7,113 nt of DNA from Flavobacteriaceae bacterium (lineage in GTDB: Bacteria > Bacteroidota > Bacteroidia > Flavobacteriales > Flavobacteriaceae), in assembly GCA_002687665.1 (NCBI GenBank), contig NZAX01000111.1, positions 1 through 7,113 of the forward strand, in the 5' to 3' direction. The first letter of the stretch is position 1; every line of letters starts with the position of its first letter. Below the pieces are notes generated by a model. That model made no database searches. It worked only from the letters and a program-made list of their open reading frames with translations, and had not been told where the DNA came from. The position numbers and the translations under genes are program-made. Below, piece after piece: positions 1-6,698 of the stretch.

Positions 1-774
1 AATGGATTTGACGCAATTACTACCGATAAGCCTGAGAAGAGCTTGTTAGTTCCGAAAAATCGTACTGGAGGAAGAAACAACAGGGGGAAAATGACCGTAC
101 GTTATCGTGGTGGCGGACACAAGAAAAGATATCGTTTGATCGATTTTAAGCGAAATAAATTTGATGTTCCAGCCCAGGTTAAGTCAATAGAATACGATCC
201 TAATCGAACTGCATTTATCGCGCTTTTGGAATATAAAGGTGGTGAAAAAAGATACATTATTGCACAGAATGGACTTCAAGTGGGTCAAAAAATTAGCTCA
301 GGTGAAAATGCAACCCCTGAAGTAGGAAATGCTTTATTCCTCTCCAAAATTCCATTGGGAACTATTATTTCTTGTATAGAATTGAATCCCGGAGGTGGTG
401 CTGTTTTGGCCCGAAGTGCCGGAGCTTTCGCACAATTGATGGCTCGAGAAGGAAAATTAGCTACTATCAAACTACCATCTGGTGAAACTCGTTCTGTTCC
501 AACTAGCTGTATGGCGACCATAGGTGTGGTTTCTAATTCTGATCACCAGTTATTAGTATCAGGTAAGGCAGGTCGATCCCGATGGATCGGCATAAGACCT
601 AGAACCCGCCCTGTTGCAATGAACCCTGTCGATCACCCCATGGGTGGTGGAGAAGGCCGTGCCTCTGGAGGTCATCCAAGGTCTAAGAATGGAATTCCTG
701 CTAAAGGATTCAGAACCCGTTCCAAGACTAAAGCGAGTAATAAATTTATCATAGAACGTAGAAAAAATAATTAA
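1..774 (+). CDS. rplB: 50S ribosomal protein uL2 (L2), 5' end missing
   Basis: Primary 23S rRNA-binding protein of the large subunit, needed for subunit association and close to the peptidyl transferase centre. The reading frame is open from base 1, and 257 residues are visible before a TAA stop. The family is usually about 274 residues, so roughly the first 15-20 are outside the window. The Leu codon TTG at 43 is internal, because the conserved stretch [17 protein letters not shown] runs across it. An N-terminal OB-like RNA-binding half with [18 protein letters not shown] is followed by the C-terminal SH3-like half and the hallmark [13 protein letters not shown] (about 200-212 of the visible protein). 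This retains the His equivalent to E. coli His229, implicated in peptidyl transfer. The tail is basic, ending FIIERRKNN. rpsS starts 2 nt downstream. Identity is certain; only the start is unseen. Confidence 0.98.
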   Translation, partial: NGFDAITTDKPEKSLLVPKNRTGGRNNRGKMTVRYRGGGHKKRYRLIDFKRNKFDVPAQVKSIEYDPNRTAFIALLEYKGGEKRYIIAQNGLQVGQKISSGENATPEVGNALFLSKIPLGTIISCIELNPGGGAVLARSAGAFAQLMAREGKLATIKLPSGETRSVPTSCMATIGVVSNSDHQLLVSGKAGRSRWIGIRPRTRPVAMNPVDHPMGGGEGRASGGHPRSKNGIPAKGFRTRSKTKASNKFIIERRKNN

Positions 775-776
775 TT

Positions 777-1055
777 ATGGCTCGTTCATTAAAAAAAGGA
801 CCCTTTGTTGCACTCAGCCTTGAAAAAAAGGTAGCGAAAAATGTTGAAGAAAATAAGAAGTCAGTTATCAAAACATGGTCGCGCGCTTCATTGATCACTC
901 CTGACTTTGTAGGTCAAACAATAGGAGTTCACAACGGACGTCAATTTGTTCCTGTATACATTACCGAGAACATGGTTGGTCACAAATTAGGTGAATTTTC
1001 ACCCACTCGTTCCTACAGAGGACATGCTGGGGCAAAAAATAAAGGAAATAAATAA
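777..1055 (+). CDS. rpsS: 30S ribosomal protein uS19 (S19)
   Basis: Small-subunit head protein that forms a pair with uS13 and lies near the A-site tRNA and the B1 intersubunit bridge. The 92-residue product has the normal family length. It opens with [11 protein letters not shown] and contains [22 protein letters not shown] (about 33-54, the family usually has TWSRRS), then [17 protein letters not shown] and the C-terminal PTRSYRGH (about 77-83). The Arg-to-Ala change in the TWSRRS motif is the only departure noted and may be lineage-normal. The ATG lies 2 nt after the rplB stop in an A/T-only stretch with no Shine-Dalgarno motif, so it is probably translated by coupling or by leader-independent recruitment. 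The product ends in a short Lys/Asn-rich tail. Confidence 0.98.
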   Translation: MARSLKKGPFVALSLEKKVAKNVEENKKSVIKTWSRASLITPDFVGQTIGVHNGRQFVPVYITENMVGHKLGEFSPTRSYRGHAGAKNKGNK

Positions 1056-1064
1056 TTCACGGAC

Positions 1065-1469
1065 ATGGGAAAACGTAAAAGAGAATCTGCGGCAGCCACA
1101 AAAGAAGCTAACAAAAGTTTAGTTTTTGCCAAACTTAATAATTGTCCTACTTCACCTCGTAAAATGAGATTGGTTGCTGATCAAGTTCGAGGAGAAGATG
1201 TCGCTAAGGCTTTGGCTATTCTGAAATTCAGTTCAAAAGAGGCTTCAAAAAAGTTAGAAAAACTCTTAATTTCTGCTATTTCCAATTGGCAAGCTAAAAA
1301 TGAAGAGGTTGACGTCGAAAAAGCAGCTTTGTTCGTTAAGGAAATCAAAGTTGACGGAGGAAAAATGCTTAAGCGTTTGCGCCCTGCTCCTCAAGGAAGA
1401 GCTCACAGAATTAGAAAGCGCTCAAATCATGTAACCTTAGTATTGGGAGCAAATAATATAGTAAATTAA
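1065..1469 (+). CDS. rplV: 50S ribosomal protein uL22 (L22), N-terminally extended
   Basis: Binds 23S rRNA; its long beta-hairpin lines the nascent-peptide exit tunnel next to uL4. The product is 134 residues against 110 in E. coli. The conserved core begins at [22 protein letters not shown] (about 22-43). The preceding 20 or so residues form a basic, Ala/Lys-rich extension ([17 protein letters not shown]). This is typical, from memory, of Bacteroidota proteins, and there is no in-frame Met before the core that would give a shorter start. The tunnel hairpin is present as [31 protein letters not shown] (about 98-128). It keeps the MLKR segment, whose E. coli counterpart (Met82-Lys83-Arg84) is deleted in some erythromycin-resistant mutants. 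The ATG is 9 nt after rpsS. An AAGGA at about 1042-1046 is too far upstream to act as a ribosome-binding site. Confidence 0.97.
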   Translation: MGKRKRESAAATKEANKSLVFAKLNNCPTSPRKMRLVADQVRGEDVAKALAILKFSSKEASKKLEKLLISAISNWQAKNEEVDVEKAALFVKEIKVDGGKMLKRLRPAPQGRAHRIRKRSNHVTLVLGANNIVN

Positions 1470-1470
1470 T

Positions 1471-2208
1471 ATGGGACAAAAAACTAATCCTATCGGTAAT
1501 CGTTTGGGAATCATCAGAGGATGGGATTCCAATTGGTTCGGAGGTCGTAATTATGGAGACAAATTGGCTGAGGATGATAAAATAAGAAGATACATTCATG
1601 CCCGTTTGACAAAAGCTAGTGTCTCAAATGTTATCATTGAGCGAACACTCAAACTCATAACCATAACCATTACCACTGCACGTCCTGGAATTATAATTGG
1701 TAAGGCGGGTCAAGAGGTAGACAAGCTCAAAGAGGAATTGAAAAAGATAACCAACAAAGAAATTCAAATAAATATTTTTGAAATCAAACGACCTGAATTG
1801 GATGCTCAATTGGTTGCCTCAAGTGTTGCTCGACAGATCGAAAGTAGAATTTCTTACAGACGCGCAATCAAAATGGCAATTGCTGCCTCAATACGAATGA
1901 ATGCTGAGGGTATCAAAATCCAAATTTCTGGTCGACTAAACGGTGCGGAAATGGCTCGATCAGAGTCTTACAAGGAGGGAAGAATTCCATTGTCGACTTT
2001 CAGAGCAGATATCGATTATGCATTGGTTGAGGCTCATACGACTTATGGTCGTTTGGGTATTAAAGTATGGATTATGAAAGGCGAAGTCTTTGGTAAAAGA
2101 GAACTTTCTCCCTTGGTGGGTATGTCCAAAAAGTCTGGTGGAGCAAATAATAAAGGCGCGGGATCAGTTGGACGTCAGCAAAGAAGAAGAAACAACAATA
2201 ACAGATAG
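1471..2208 (+). CDS. rpsC: 30S ribosomal protein uS3 (S3)
   Basis: Head protein at the mRNA entry channel, contributing to mRNA unwinding. The 245-residue product begins [18 protein letters not shown]. Its type II KH domain carries the loop GIIIGKAG (73-80, GxxG at 77-80). The C-terminal domain has [20 protein letters not shown] and the [12 protein letters not shown] motif. Arg130, Arg131 and Lys134 in SYRRAIK match E. coli Arg131, Arg132 and Lys135, the residues linked to ribosomal helicase activity. About 25 residues at the end form a low-complexity Gly/Asn/Arg tail ([12 protein letters not shown] through RRRNNNNR). This makes the protein about 12 residues longer than the E. coli one. The ATG follows the rplV stop after a single base. 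The stop codon is TAG, one of three in the window. Confidence 0.98.
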   Translation: MGQKTNPIGNRLGIIRGWDSNWFGGRNYGDKLAEDDKIRRYIHARLTKASVSNVIIERTLKLITITITTARPGIIIGKAGQEVDKLKEELKKITNKEIQINIFEIKRPELDAQLVASSVARQIESRISYRRAIKMAIAASIRMNAEGIKIQISGRLNGAEMARSESYKEGRIPLSTFRADIDYALVEAHTTYGRLGIKVWIMKGEVFGKRELSPLVGMSKKSGGANNKGAGSVGRQQRRRNNNNR

Positions 2209-2213
2209 GTAAA

Positions 2214-2633
2214 ATGTTACAACCTAAAAGAGCCAAGTTTCGAAAAGCGCAAAAAGGGCGCATGAAAGGAATTTCTCAAAGGGGAAGCCAGCTTTCCAAT
2301 GGTATGTTTGGAATCAAGTCATTGGATTCAAAATTCGTTACCTCACGACAAATTGAAGCTGCTAGGATTGCTGCTACTCGATACATGAAGAGAGAAGGTC
2401 AATTGTGGATCAAAATTTTTCCCGACAAGCCAATTACCAAAAAGCCTTTGGAAGTGAGGATGGGTAAAGGAAAAGGAGCCCCAGAATATTTTGTTGCTGT
2501 GGTCAAGCCAGGTAGAATTATGTTCGAAATAGCAGGTGTTCCAATAGACATTGCCAAGGAAGCTTTGAGATTGGCTGCCCAAAAATTACCTGTTAAAACA
2601 AAGTTTATAATTGCTAGGGATTTTCAAGCCTAA
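2214..2633 (+). CDS. rplP: 50S ribosomal protein uL16 (L16)
   Basis: Late-assembling large-subunit protein that helps position aminoacyl-tRNA in the A site and organises 23S rRNA near the central protuberance. The 139-residue product opens [19 protein letters not shown]. It contains [18 protein letters not shown] (43-60), [20 protein letters not shown] (69-88) and a C-terminal [11 protein letters not shown]. Arg82 in VRMGKGKG corresponds to E. coli Arg81, which is hydroxylated there by the oxygenase YcfD. Whether this organism modifies it cannot be told from this window. The ATG is 5 nt after the rpsC stop. An AGGT partly inside the stop region (2207-2210) sits only 3 nt from the ATG, which is too close for a working Shine-Dalgarno. 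Confidence 0.98.
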   Translation: MLQPKRAKFRKAQKGRMKGISQRGSQLSNGMFGIKSLDSKFVTSRQIEAARIAATRYMKREGQLWIKIFPDKPITKKPLEVRMGKGKGAPEYFVAVVKPGRIMFEIAGVPIDIAKEALRLAAQKLPVKTKFIIARDFQA

Positions 2634-2645
2634 TTTTAGAAGAAA

Positions 2646-2846
2646 ATGAAAAAATCAGAAATCGAAAAATTATCTCCTGAGGACTTACAAGACAAGCTGG
2701 TAGAGTTTAAAAAGCAACTCTCTGATCTAAAGATGAATCATGCCGTTAGCCCACTGGAAAATCCCTTACAGATCAAAACTATAAGAAAAACAGTAGCCCG
2801 ATTATTAACGGCTATCAATTCCAAGCAAAATGAAATTATATCTTAG
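2646..2846 (+). CDS. rpmC: 50S ribosomal protein uL29 (L29)
   Basis: Small all-helical protein at the exit-tunnel rim near uL23, part of the docking region for the signal recognition particle and trigger factor in E. coli. The 66-residue product matches family length (60-70). It shows the two expected antiparallel helices. The first is [26 protein letters not shown] (about 5-30). The second follows the conserved turn [26 protein letters not shown] (about 36-61), where the family has NPxxIRxxRRxIARxxT. The ATG is 12 nt after rplP behind AGAAGAAA, purine-rich but not a GGAGG type site. The gene ends in TAG, with rpsQ 2 nt later. The position between rplP and rpsQ is the canonical one, which supports the call for so short a protein. 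Confidence 0.97.
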   Translation: MKKSEIEKLSPEDLQDKLVEFKKQLSDLKMNHAVSPLENPLQIKTIRKTVARLLTAINSKQNEIIS

Positions 2847-2848
2847 AT

Positions 2849-3106
2849 ATGGAAAATAGAAATTTAAGAAAAGAACGCATTGGAATTGTTACTAGCAATA
2901 AAATGGAGAAGTCTATCGTTGTATCAGAGGTCAAAAGAGTGAAGCATCCTATGTATGGGAAGTTCGTTTTAAAAACCAAAAAATACGTCGTTCACGATGA
3001 CCTCAATGATTGCAACATCGGGGACATGGTAAAAATAATGGAAACCCGCCCTATTAGTAAATCAAAATGCTGGCGACTGGTCGAAATAATTGAAAGAGCT
3101 AAATAA
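2849..3106 (+). CDS. rpsQ: 30S ribosomal protein uS17 (S17)
   Basis: Primary 16S rRNA-binding protein of the small-subunit body, acting early in assembly. The 85-residue product is an OB-fold protein of normal length. The N-terminal part, [19 protein letters not shown] (7-25), matches the family GxVxSxKMxKTxxV pattern. KHPMYGKFV (32-40) matches the conserved HPxYxK loop. [23 protein letters not shown] (58-80) is the characteristic GDxVxIxExRPLSKxKxWxLVxI region. The spacing on both sides is 2 nt. In E. coli this is the last gene of the S10 operon and is followed by a long gap with the spc promoter; here rplN follows at once, so the two operons seem to be transcribed together. Confidence 0.98.
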   Translation: MENRNLRKERIGIVTSNKMEKSIVVSEVKRVKHPMYGKFVLKTKKYVVHDDLNDCNIGDMVKIMETRPISKSKCWRLVEIIERAK

Positions 3107-3108
3107 TC

Positions 3109-3477
3109 ATGTTACAACAAGAATCCAGATTAAAAGTAGCAGATAATACCGGAGCTAAGGAAGTTTTGGCCATTAGGGTATTAGGAGGAACCAAAAGAAG
3201 ATACGCTTCCATAGGAGACAAGATTGTTGTATCTGTTAAAGAGGCTTCTCCTTCAGGAACAGTTAAAAAAGGACAAGTGTCACAAGCCGTAGTTGTTCGA
3301 ACAACTAAAGAGGTTCGTCGTGCTGATGGCTCATATATTCGTTTTGATGATAACGCTTGCGTGTTACTAAGTCCTACTGGAGAAATGATTGGAACACGTG
3401 TTTTTGGTCCTGTGGCAAGAGAGCTTAGAGATAAGCAGTTTATGAAAATTGTATCATTGGCACCGGAAGTCCTTTAA
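3109..3477 (+). CDS. rplN: 50S ribosomal protein uL14 (L14)
   Basis: Large-subunit protein at the subunit interface, contacting bL19 and 16S rRNA helix 14 (bridge B8). It is also the target of the ribosome-silencing factor RsfS. The 122-residue product has exactly the usual bacterial length. It begins [20 protein letters not shown] and continues with [25 protein letters not shown] (22-46). After these come [27 protein letters not shown] (61-87) and [14 protein letters not shown] (95-108), all conserved blocks. The ATG lies 2 nt after the rpsQ stop with an A at -3. No sequence between the two genes could hold a promoter or an independent leader. The 9-nt gap to rplX is A-rich. Confidence 0.98.
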   Translation: MLQQESRLKVADNTGAKEVLAIRVLGGTKRRYASIGDKIVVSVKEASPSGTVKKGQVSQAVVVRTTKEVRRADGSYIRFDDNACVLLSPTGEMIGTRVFGPVARELRDKQFMKIVSLAPEVL

Positions 3478-3486
3478 AACAAAGTT

Positions 3487-3798
3487 ATGGGCAAGATAAA
3501 AATTAAAAGAGACGACAAGGTACTTGTTATAGCTGGGGAGCATAAAGGTTCTGAAGGCAGGGTAGTCAAAGTGATGCGTGATCAAAACAAAGCTATCATT
3601 GAGGGAATTAATTTGATCAAGAAACACGCCAAGCCAAGCGCTCAAAACCCTCAAGGAGGAATTGTTGAAAAAGAAGCGCCTATCCATATTTCTAACCTCT
3701 CTTTGACCACAGCCGACGGTGAAGCATCTCGTGTGGGTTATCGAGTAGAGGAGGGAAAAAAGGTTCGTTTTGCAAAGAAAAATAATGAATTAGTGTAA
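3487..3798 (+). CDS. rplX: 50S ribosomal protein uL24 (L24)
   Basis: Assembly-initiator protein that binds the 5' domain of 23S rRNA and later sits by the tunnel exit. The 103-residue product carries an N-terminal KOW motif: [21 protein letters not shown] (about 9-29). It is followed by [14 protein letters not shown] (38-51), then [19 protein letters not shown] (55-73), a block common to bacterial L24. The C-terminal [18 protein letters not shown] matches the family's RVGY region. The TAA stop shares its last base with the ATG of rplE (TAATG, 3796-3800), an arrangement that usually means termination-reinitiation coupling. In E. coli the uS8 repressor binds the mRNA around the rplX-rplE junction. 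With no spacer here, I see no comparable site. Confidence 0.97.
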   Translation: MGKIKIKRDDKVLVIAGEHKGSEGRVVKVMRDQNKAIIEGINLIKKHAKPSAQNPQGGIVEKEAPIHISNLSLTTADGEASRVGYRVEEGKKVRFAKKNNELV

Positions 3799-4349
3799 TG
3801 AGTTATCAAGCAAGACTTAAGAAGGAATTTAACGACCGCATTATTGATGCTTTGAAAGAAGAATTTGGGTATGTCAATGTAATGCAAGTTCCCAAACTTC
3901 AAAAGATTATCATTAGCCGGGGAGTGGGAGGTGCCGTAGCAGATAAGAAACTTATTGACTACGCAGTTGATGAATTGACGGGGATTTCTGGCCAGAAAGC
4001 TATCCCTACCATTTCCAAAAAGGACGTAGCTGCTTTCAAGCTCCGAAAAGGAATGCCTATCGGAGCTAAAGTAACTCTCAGAGGAGAGCGAATGTATGAA
4101 TTTCTTGACAGATTGGTTACTGCTGCACTTCCTAGGGTAAGAGATTTTCAGGGTGTAAAAGCTAATGGCTTTGATGGAAGAGGAAATTATAATTTGGGGA
4201 TCACAGAACAAATCATTTTCCCCGAAATCGATATAGACAAGGTTAACAAAATTTCAGGAATGGACATTTCTTTTGTTACATCTGCTAAGACAGATAAGGA
4301 AGCAAAGTCATTGTTAAGTGAATTGGGATTACCCTTTAAAAAGAATTAG
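3798..4349 (+). CDS. rplE: 50S ribosomal protein uL5 (L5)
   Basis: Binds 5S rRNA together with uL18 and forms part of the central protuberance, contacting uS13 (bridge B1b) and P-site tRNA. The 183-residue product is close to the E. coli 179. Conserved blocks are the N-terminal [24 protein letters not shown] (11-34) and [14 protein letters not shown] (38-51, usually GVGEA). They continue with [26 protein letters not shown] (64-89) and [32 protein letters not shown] (113-144). The C terminus, LGLPFKKN, matches the family's PF(R/K)K ending. The start is the ATG of a TAATG overlap with rplX. A 157-codon open frame on the opposite strand (3738-4211) is a shadow of this gene. The stop is TAG. Confidence 0.98.
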   Translation: MSYQARLKKEFNDRIIDALKEEFGYVNVMQVPKLQKIIISRGVGGAVADKKLIDYAVDELTGISGQKAIPTISKKDVAAFKLRKGMPIGAKVTLRGERMYEFLDRLVTAALPRVRDFQGVKANGFDGRGNYNLGITEQIIFPEIDIDKVNKISGMDISFVTSAKTDKEAKSLLSELGLPFKKN

Positions 4350-4351
4350 TT

Positions 4352-4621
4352 ATGGCTAAAGAATCAATGAAAGCTCGAGAAAGAAAAAGAGCAAAAACGG
4401 TTGCTAAGTATGCTGCAAAAAGAAAAGCCCTTAAGGAGGCTGGGGATTATCAAGCTTTGCAAAAGTTACCGCGAAATGCCTCTCCGGTTAGAATGCACAA
4501 CCGTTGTAAGCTTACCGGTCGTCCTAAGGGATACATTCGTCAGTTTGGAATTTCAAGGGTAACCTTTCGAGAAATGGCCAACAAAGGATTAATTCCAGGT
4601 ATAACGAAAGCAAGTTGGTAA
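4352..4621 (+). CDS. rpsN: 30S ribosomal protein uS14 (S14), zinc-free type
   Basis: Small-subunit head protein that joins late and contacts uS3 and uS10. The 89-residue product begins [20 protein letters not shown], and the C-terminal half is [10 protein letters not shown]... with conserved ITKASW at the end. Only one cysteine is present (Cys52). The CxxC pairs that bind zinc in the short 61-residue form are therefore absent, and this is the C-minus form. It is about 12 residues shorter than E. coli S14 (101), the loss falling in the middle helical segment before LPRNASPVR (39-47). This length is usual, from memory, in Bacteroidota. The gene starts 2 nt after the rplE stop. No zinc-regulated paralogue is visible in the window. 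Confidence 0.97.
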   Translation: MAKESMKARERKRAKTVAKYAAKRKALKEAGDYQALQKLPRNASPVRMHNRCKLTGRPKGYIRQFGISRVTFREMANKGLIPGITKASW

Positions 4622-4635
4622 TTAAATAAAAAAAT

Positions 4636-5037
4636 ATGTTTACAGATCCTATTGCAGATTATTTGACCCGAATTAGAAATGCCAACTCCGCTGGACATAT
4701 GGTGGTTGATATTCCCTCGTCAAAATTAAAAAAAGAGATTACTAAAATATTGTACGATCAAGGATATATATTGAGTTACAAGTTTGAAGATACTGAAAAT
4801 AATCAAGGTAAAATCAAAATTGCGCTCAAGTATGACACCATTACTAAAGAGCCAGTGATTAAAAAAATCCAAAGAATTAGTACTCCTGGTCTTCGAAAGT
4901 ATACCTCGGCAGACAACCATCCTAGAATTTTAAATGGATTAGGAATCTCAATTGTTTCTACCTCAAAGGGAGTCATGACTGGAAAGCAGGCTTCCCTTCA
5001 ACATATTGGAGGAGAATTACTTTGTTATGTATATTAA
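4636..5037 (+). CDS. rpsH: 30S ribosomal protein uS8 (S8)
   Basis: Central-domain protein that binds 16S rRNA helix 21 early in assembly; in E. coli it is also the translational repressor of the spc operon. The 133-residue product begins MFTDPIADYLTRIRNA (an extra Phe relative to the common MTDPIAD). It contains IPSSKLKKEITKIL (26-39) and ISTPGLRKYT (81-90). The C-terminal rRNA-binding block is GLGISIVSTSKGVMTGKQAS (101-120), ending GGELLCYVY. All the expected RNA-contact motifs are therefore present. The 14-nt spacer before it is made entirely of A and T, with A at -3. Autoregulation by this protein is possible, but no helix-21-like hairpin was recognised in the mRNA. Confidence 0.98.
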   Translation: MFTDPIADYLTRIRNANSAGHMVVDIPSSKLKKEITKILYDQGYILSYKFEDTENNQGKIKIALKYDTITKEPVIKKIQRISTPGLRKYTSADNHPRILNGLGISIVSTSKGVMTGKQASLQHIGGELLCYVY

Positions 5038-5058
5038 ATAAAAGTTAAAAGAACAACA

Positions 5059-5601
5059 ATGTCTAGAATAGGAAACAATCCCATTAATATCCCTGAAGGT
5101 GTAAATATTGATATCCAATCTGATAAAATTGTAGTAAAGGGTAAAATGGGAGAATTGACGCAAGACTATAGTGATGTGATTTTTGAGTTGGACGATAATT
5201 TTTTAACTGTAAAACGCCCCTCCGACTCCAAAGATCACCGAGCAAAACATGGCCTTTATCGTGCTTTGGTTAATAATATGGTTGAAGGTGTTTCCAAAGG
5301 TTTTACCAAGGAATTAGAGTTGGTAGGAGTTGGATTCCGGGCAACCAACCAAGGGCAAAAATTAGATTTAGCATTGGGTTTTTCTCACAATATTTTATTT
5401 GATATCGCCCCTGAGGTTAAAGTAGAGACTGTCTCTGAAAAAGGAAAGAATCCGATTATCAAACTTAGTTCTCATGATAAGCAGTTGCTGGGTTATGTAG
5501 CTGCAAAGATTCGTTCTTTTAGAAAACCTGAACCATACAAAGGAAAAGGTGTAAAGTTTGTTGGAGAACAAATTAGAAGAAAAGCAGGTAAATCCGCATA
5601 A
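5059..5601 (+). CDS. rplF: 50S ribosomal protein uL6 (L6)
   Basis: Large-subunit protein near the factor-binding stalk base and sarcin-ricin loop, needed for late 50S maturation. The 180-residue product consists of two repeated alpha/beta domains, as in the family. It starts MSRIGNNPINIPEGV and carries VKGKMGELTQDY (26-37) and HGLYRALVNNMVEGVSKGFTKELELVGVGFRA (64-95) in domain 1 and the linker. Domain 2 has LGFSH (106-110) and the diagnostic C terminus KPEPYKGKGVKFVGEQIRRKAGK (156-178). It has the longest spacer in the window in front of it, 21 nt, which is A-rich (AAAAGTTAAAAGAACAACA) and may serve as an A-rich initiation enhancer in place of a Shine-Dalgarno. A is at -3. Confidence 0.98.
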   Translation: MSRIGNNPINIPEGVNIDIQSDKIVVKGKMGELTQDYSDVIFELDDNFLTVKRPSDSKDHRAKHGLYRALVNNMVEGVSKGFTKELELVGVGFRATNQGQKLDLALGFSHNILFDIAPEVKVETVSEKGKNPIIKLSSHDKQLLGYVAAKIRSFRKPEPYKGKGVKFVGEQIRRKAGKSA

Positions 5602-5611
5602 TCAAATCGAT

Positions 5612-5971
5612 ATGAGATTAACAAAAACAGGTAGAAGAAACAGAATACATTTAAGTATCAGAAAAAACATTAAGGGGACTGCTGAAAAGCCACGTTTGTC
5701 TATTTACAGAAGTAATAAGGAAATTTACGCTCAGGTCATCGACGATGTTAATGGAAAGACCATTGCTGCCGCTTCTTCAAGAGATAAAGAAGTCGAAGAT
5801 GCTAAAGCTGATAATAAAGTTGTTGAAGCTCAGCTGGTTGGGAAACTGATTGGAAAACGTGCCAAAAAAGCTGGTGTAAGTTCCATTGGTTTTGATCGAA
5901 GTGGTTATTTGTATCATGGCAGGGTTAAGTCACTGGCTGATGGAGCTCGCGAGGCAGGGTTAAATTTTTAA
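5612..5971 (+). CDS. rplR: 50S ribosomal protein uL18 (L18)
   Basis: 5S rRNA-binding protein that works with uL5 to mount 5S rRNA on the 50S subunit. The 119-residue product has the usual length (117-120). The basic N terminus MRLTKTGRRNRIHLSIRKN leads into the conserved GTAEKPRLSIYRSNKEIYAQVIDD. Next come GKTIAAASSRDKE, then VGKLIGKRAKKAGVSSIGFDRSGYLYHGRVKSLADGAREAGL. The start at 5612 was chosen over an in-frame ATG at 5558. The longer version would overlap rplF by 44 nt and add 18 residues with no family counterpart. The chosen ATG lies 10 nt past the rplF stop with G at -3 and no Shine-Dalgarno. Confidence 0.97.
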   Translation: MRLTKTGRRNRIHLSIRKNIKGTAEKPRLSIYRSNKEIYAQVIDDVNGKTIAAASSRDKEVEDAKADNKVVEAQLVGKLIGKRAKKAGVSSIGFDRSGYLYHGRVKSLADGAREAGLNF

Positions 5972-5980
5972 ATAAATTAT

Positions 5981-6505
5981 ATGTATCAAGATTATAAAAA
6001 TGTTGAATTGGTAAAACCTGCTGGACTTGATTTGAAAGACCGATTGGTAGGTGTTCAGCGAGTTACCAAAGTAACCAAAGGAGGTCGTGCATTTGGATTT
6101 TCTGCTATTGTAGTGGTTGGAGATGAGAATGGTGTTGTAGGACAGGGACTTGGAAAGTCTAAGGAAGTCTCTGAAGCCATTGCGAAGGCTGTTGAAGATG
6201 CAAAGAAAAATTTAGTTCGAATTCCTATCGCTAATGGGACGTTGCCTCACGAGCAGAAAGGAAAATATGGGGGAGCAAGGGTGTTTCTGAAGCCTGCTTC
6301 CGAAGGTACAGGAGTCATAGCAGGAGGCGCAGTACGTGCGGTGCTTGAAGCCGTTGGGGTTCACAATGTATTGTCGAAATCACAGGGATCTTCCAACCCA
6401 CATAATGTGGTAAAAGCCACATTCGACGCTCTATTGCAATTGAGAAGTCCCCAAACCATTGCCAAGCAAAGAGGAATCAGTTTGGAAAAAGTTTTTAACG
6501 GATAA
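5981..6505 (+). CDS. rpsE: 30S ribosomal protein uS5 (S5)
   Basis: Small-subunit protein at the mRNA entry site and decoding region, involved in fidelity and translocation. The 174-residue product (E. coli 167) has an N-terminal double-stranded-RNA-binding-like domain beginning around [23 protein letters not shown] (18-40). Next is [20 protein letters not shown] (44-63), then the C-terminal domain [33 protein letters not shown] (95-127) and [13 protein letters not shown]. The loop VTKGGRAF (31-38) around the spectinomycin site looks wild type, with no deletion. The ATG is 9 nt after rplR in an all-A/T spacer. It is the only start in the window with a pyrimidine (T) at -3. The match to the start is otherwise good: the N-terminal 17 or so residues are variable in the family. 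Confidence 0.97.
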   Translation: MYQDYKNVELVKPAGLDLKDRLVGVQRVTKVTKGGRAFGFSAIVVVGDENGVVGQGLGKSKEVSEAIAKAVEDAKKNLVRIPIANGTLPHEQKGKYGGARVFLKPASEGTGVIAGGAVRAVLEAVGVHNVLSKSQGSSNPHNVVKATFDALLQLRSPQTIAKQRGISLEKVFNG

Positions 6506-6516
6506 GAAATTAGATC

Positions 6517-6696
6517 ATGGCCAAGATAAAAGTTACTCAAGTCAAAAGCAGCATCAAAAGACTGCGATCTCAAAAAAGAACACTAGAAGCACTGGGGTTA
6601 AGAGGTATTGGAAAAGAGATTACTCATGAAGCAACGCCTAATATTCTTGGAATGATCGAGAAAGTAAAACATTTGGTTAAAATCACAGAAGTTTAA
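6517..6696 (+). CDS. rpmD: 50S ribosomal protein uL30 (L30)
   Basis: Small large-subunit protein with a ferredoxin-like fold that binds 23S rRNA. The frame codes for 59 residues, the usual 58-60. It runs from MAKIKVTQVKSSIKRLRSQK through TLEALGLRGIGKEI to a C-terminal ATPNILGMIEKVKHLVKITEV. The pattern of KITQVxSxIxR, TLxALGLRxIGx and GMIxKVxHLVxV is diagnostic. The gene lies in its canonical place between rpsE (11 nt upstream) and rplO (2 nt downstream). It was read directly from the sequence, being too short for a routine 60-codon cutoff. A at -3, no Shine-Dalgarno. Confidence 0.97.
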   Translation: MAKIKVTQVKSSIKRLRSQKRTLEALGLRGIGKEITHEATPNILGMIEKVKHLVKITEV

Positions 6697-6698
6697 TG

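Noticed and set aside
43..45. TTG at 43 as the start of rplB.
   Set aside because: The frame is open back to base 1 and the upstream codons encode [14 protein letters not shown], conserved uL2 sequence, so this codon is an internal Leu.
135..163. TTTG (135-138) and TAAATTTG (156-163), resembling the Bacteroidota -33 and -7 promoter elements.
   Set aside because: The pair lies within rplB, the 17-nt spacing is somewhat short, and such short A/T motifs are expected by chance here.
1042..1046. AAGGA ahead of rplV as a Shine-Dalgarno.
   Set aside because: It lies about 18 nt upstream of the ATG and within rpsS, outside the working range.
2207..2210. AGGT just before rplP as a Shine-Dalgarno.
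   Set aside because: It overlaps the rpsC stop and is only 3 nt from the ATG, too close for pairing with the 16S tail.
3738..4211. A 157-codon open frame on the - strand across the rplX end and rplE.
   Set aside because: It lies wholly antisense to two certain ribosomal genes and its translation, rich in Ser and Phe, resembles no family I know. It is a by-product of codon bias on the + strand.
5558..5611. Upstream in-frame ATG for rplR at 5558.
   Set aside because: It would lie inside rplF and add 18 residues unlike any uL18 N terminus; the ATG at 5612 gives the normal length.
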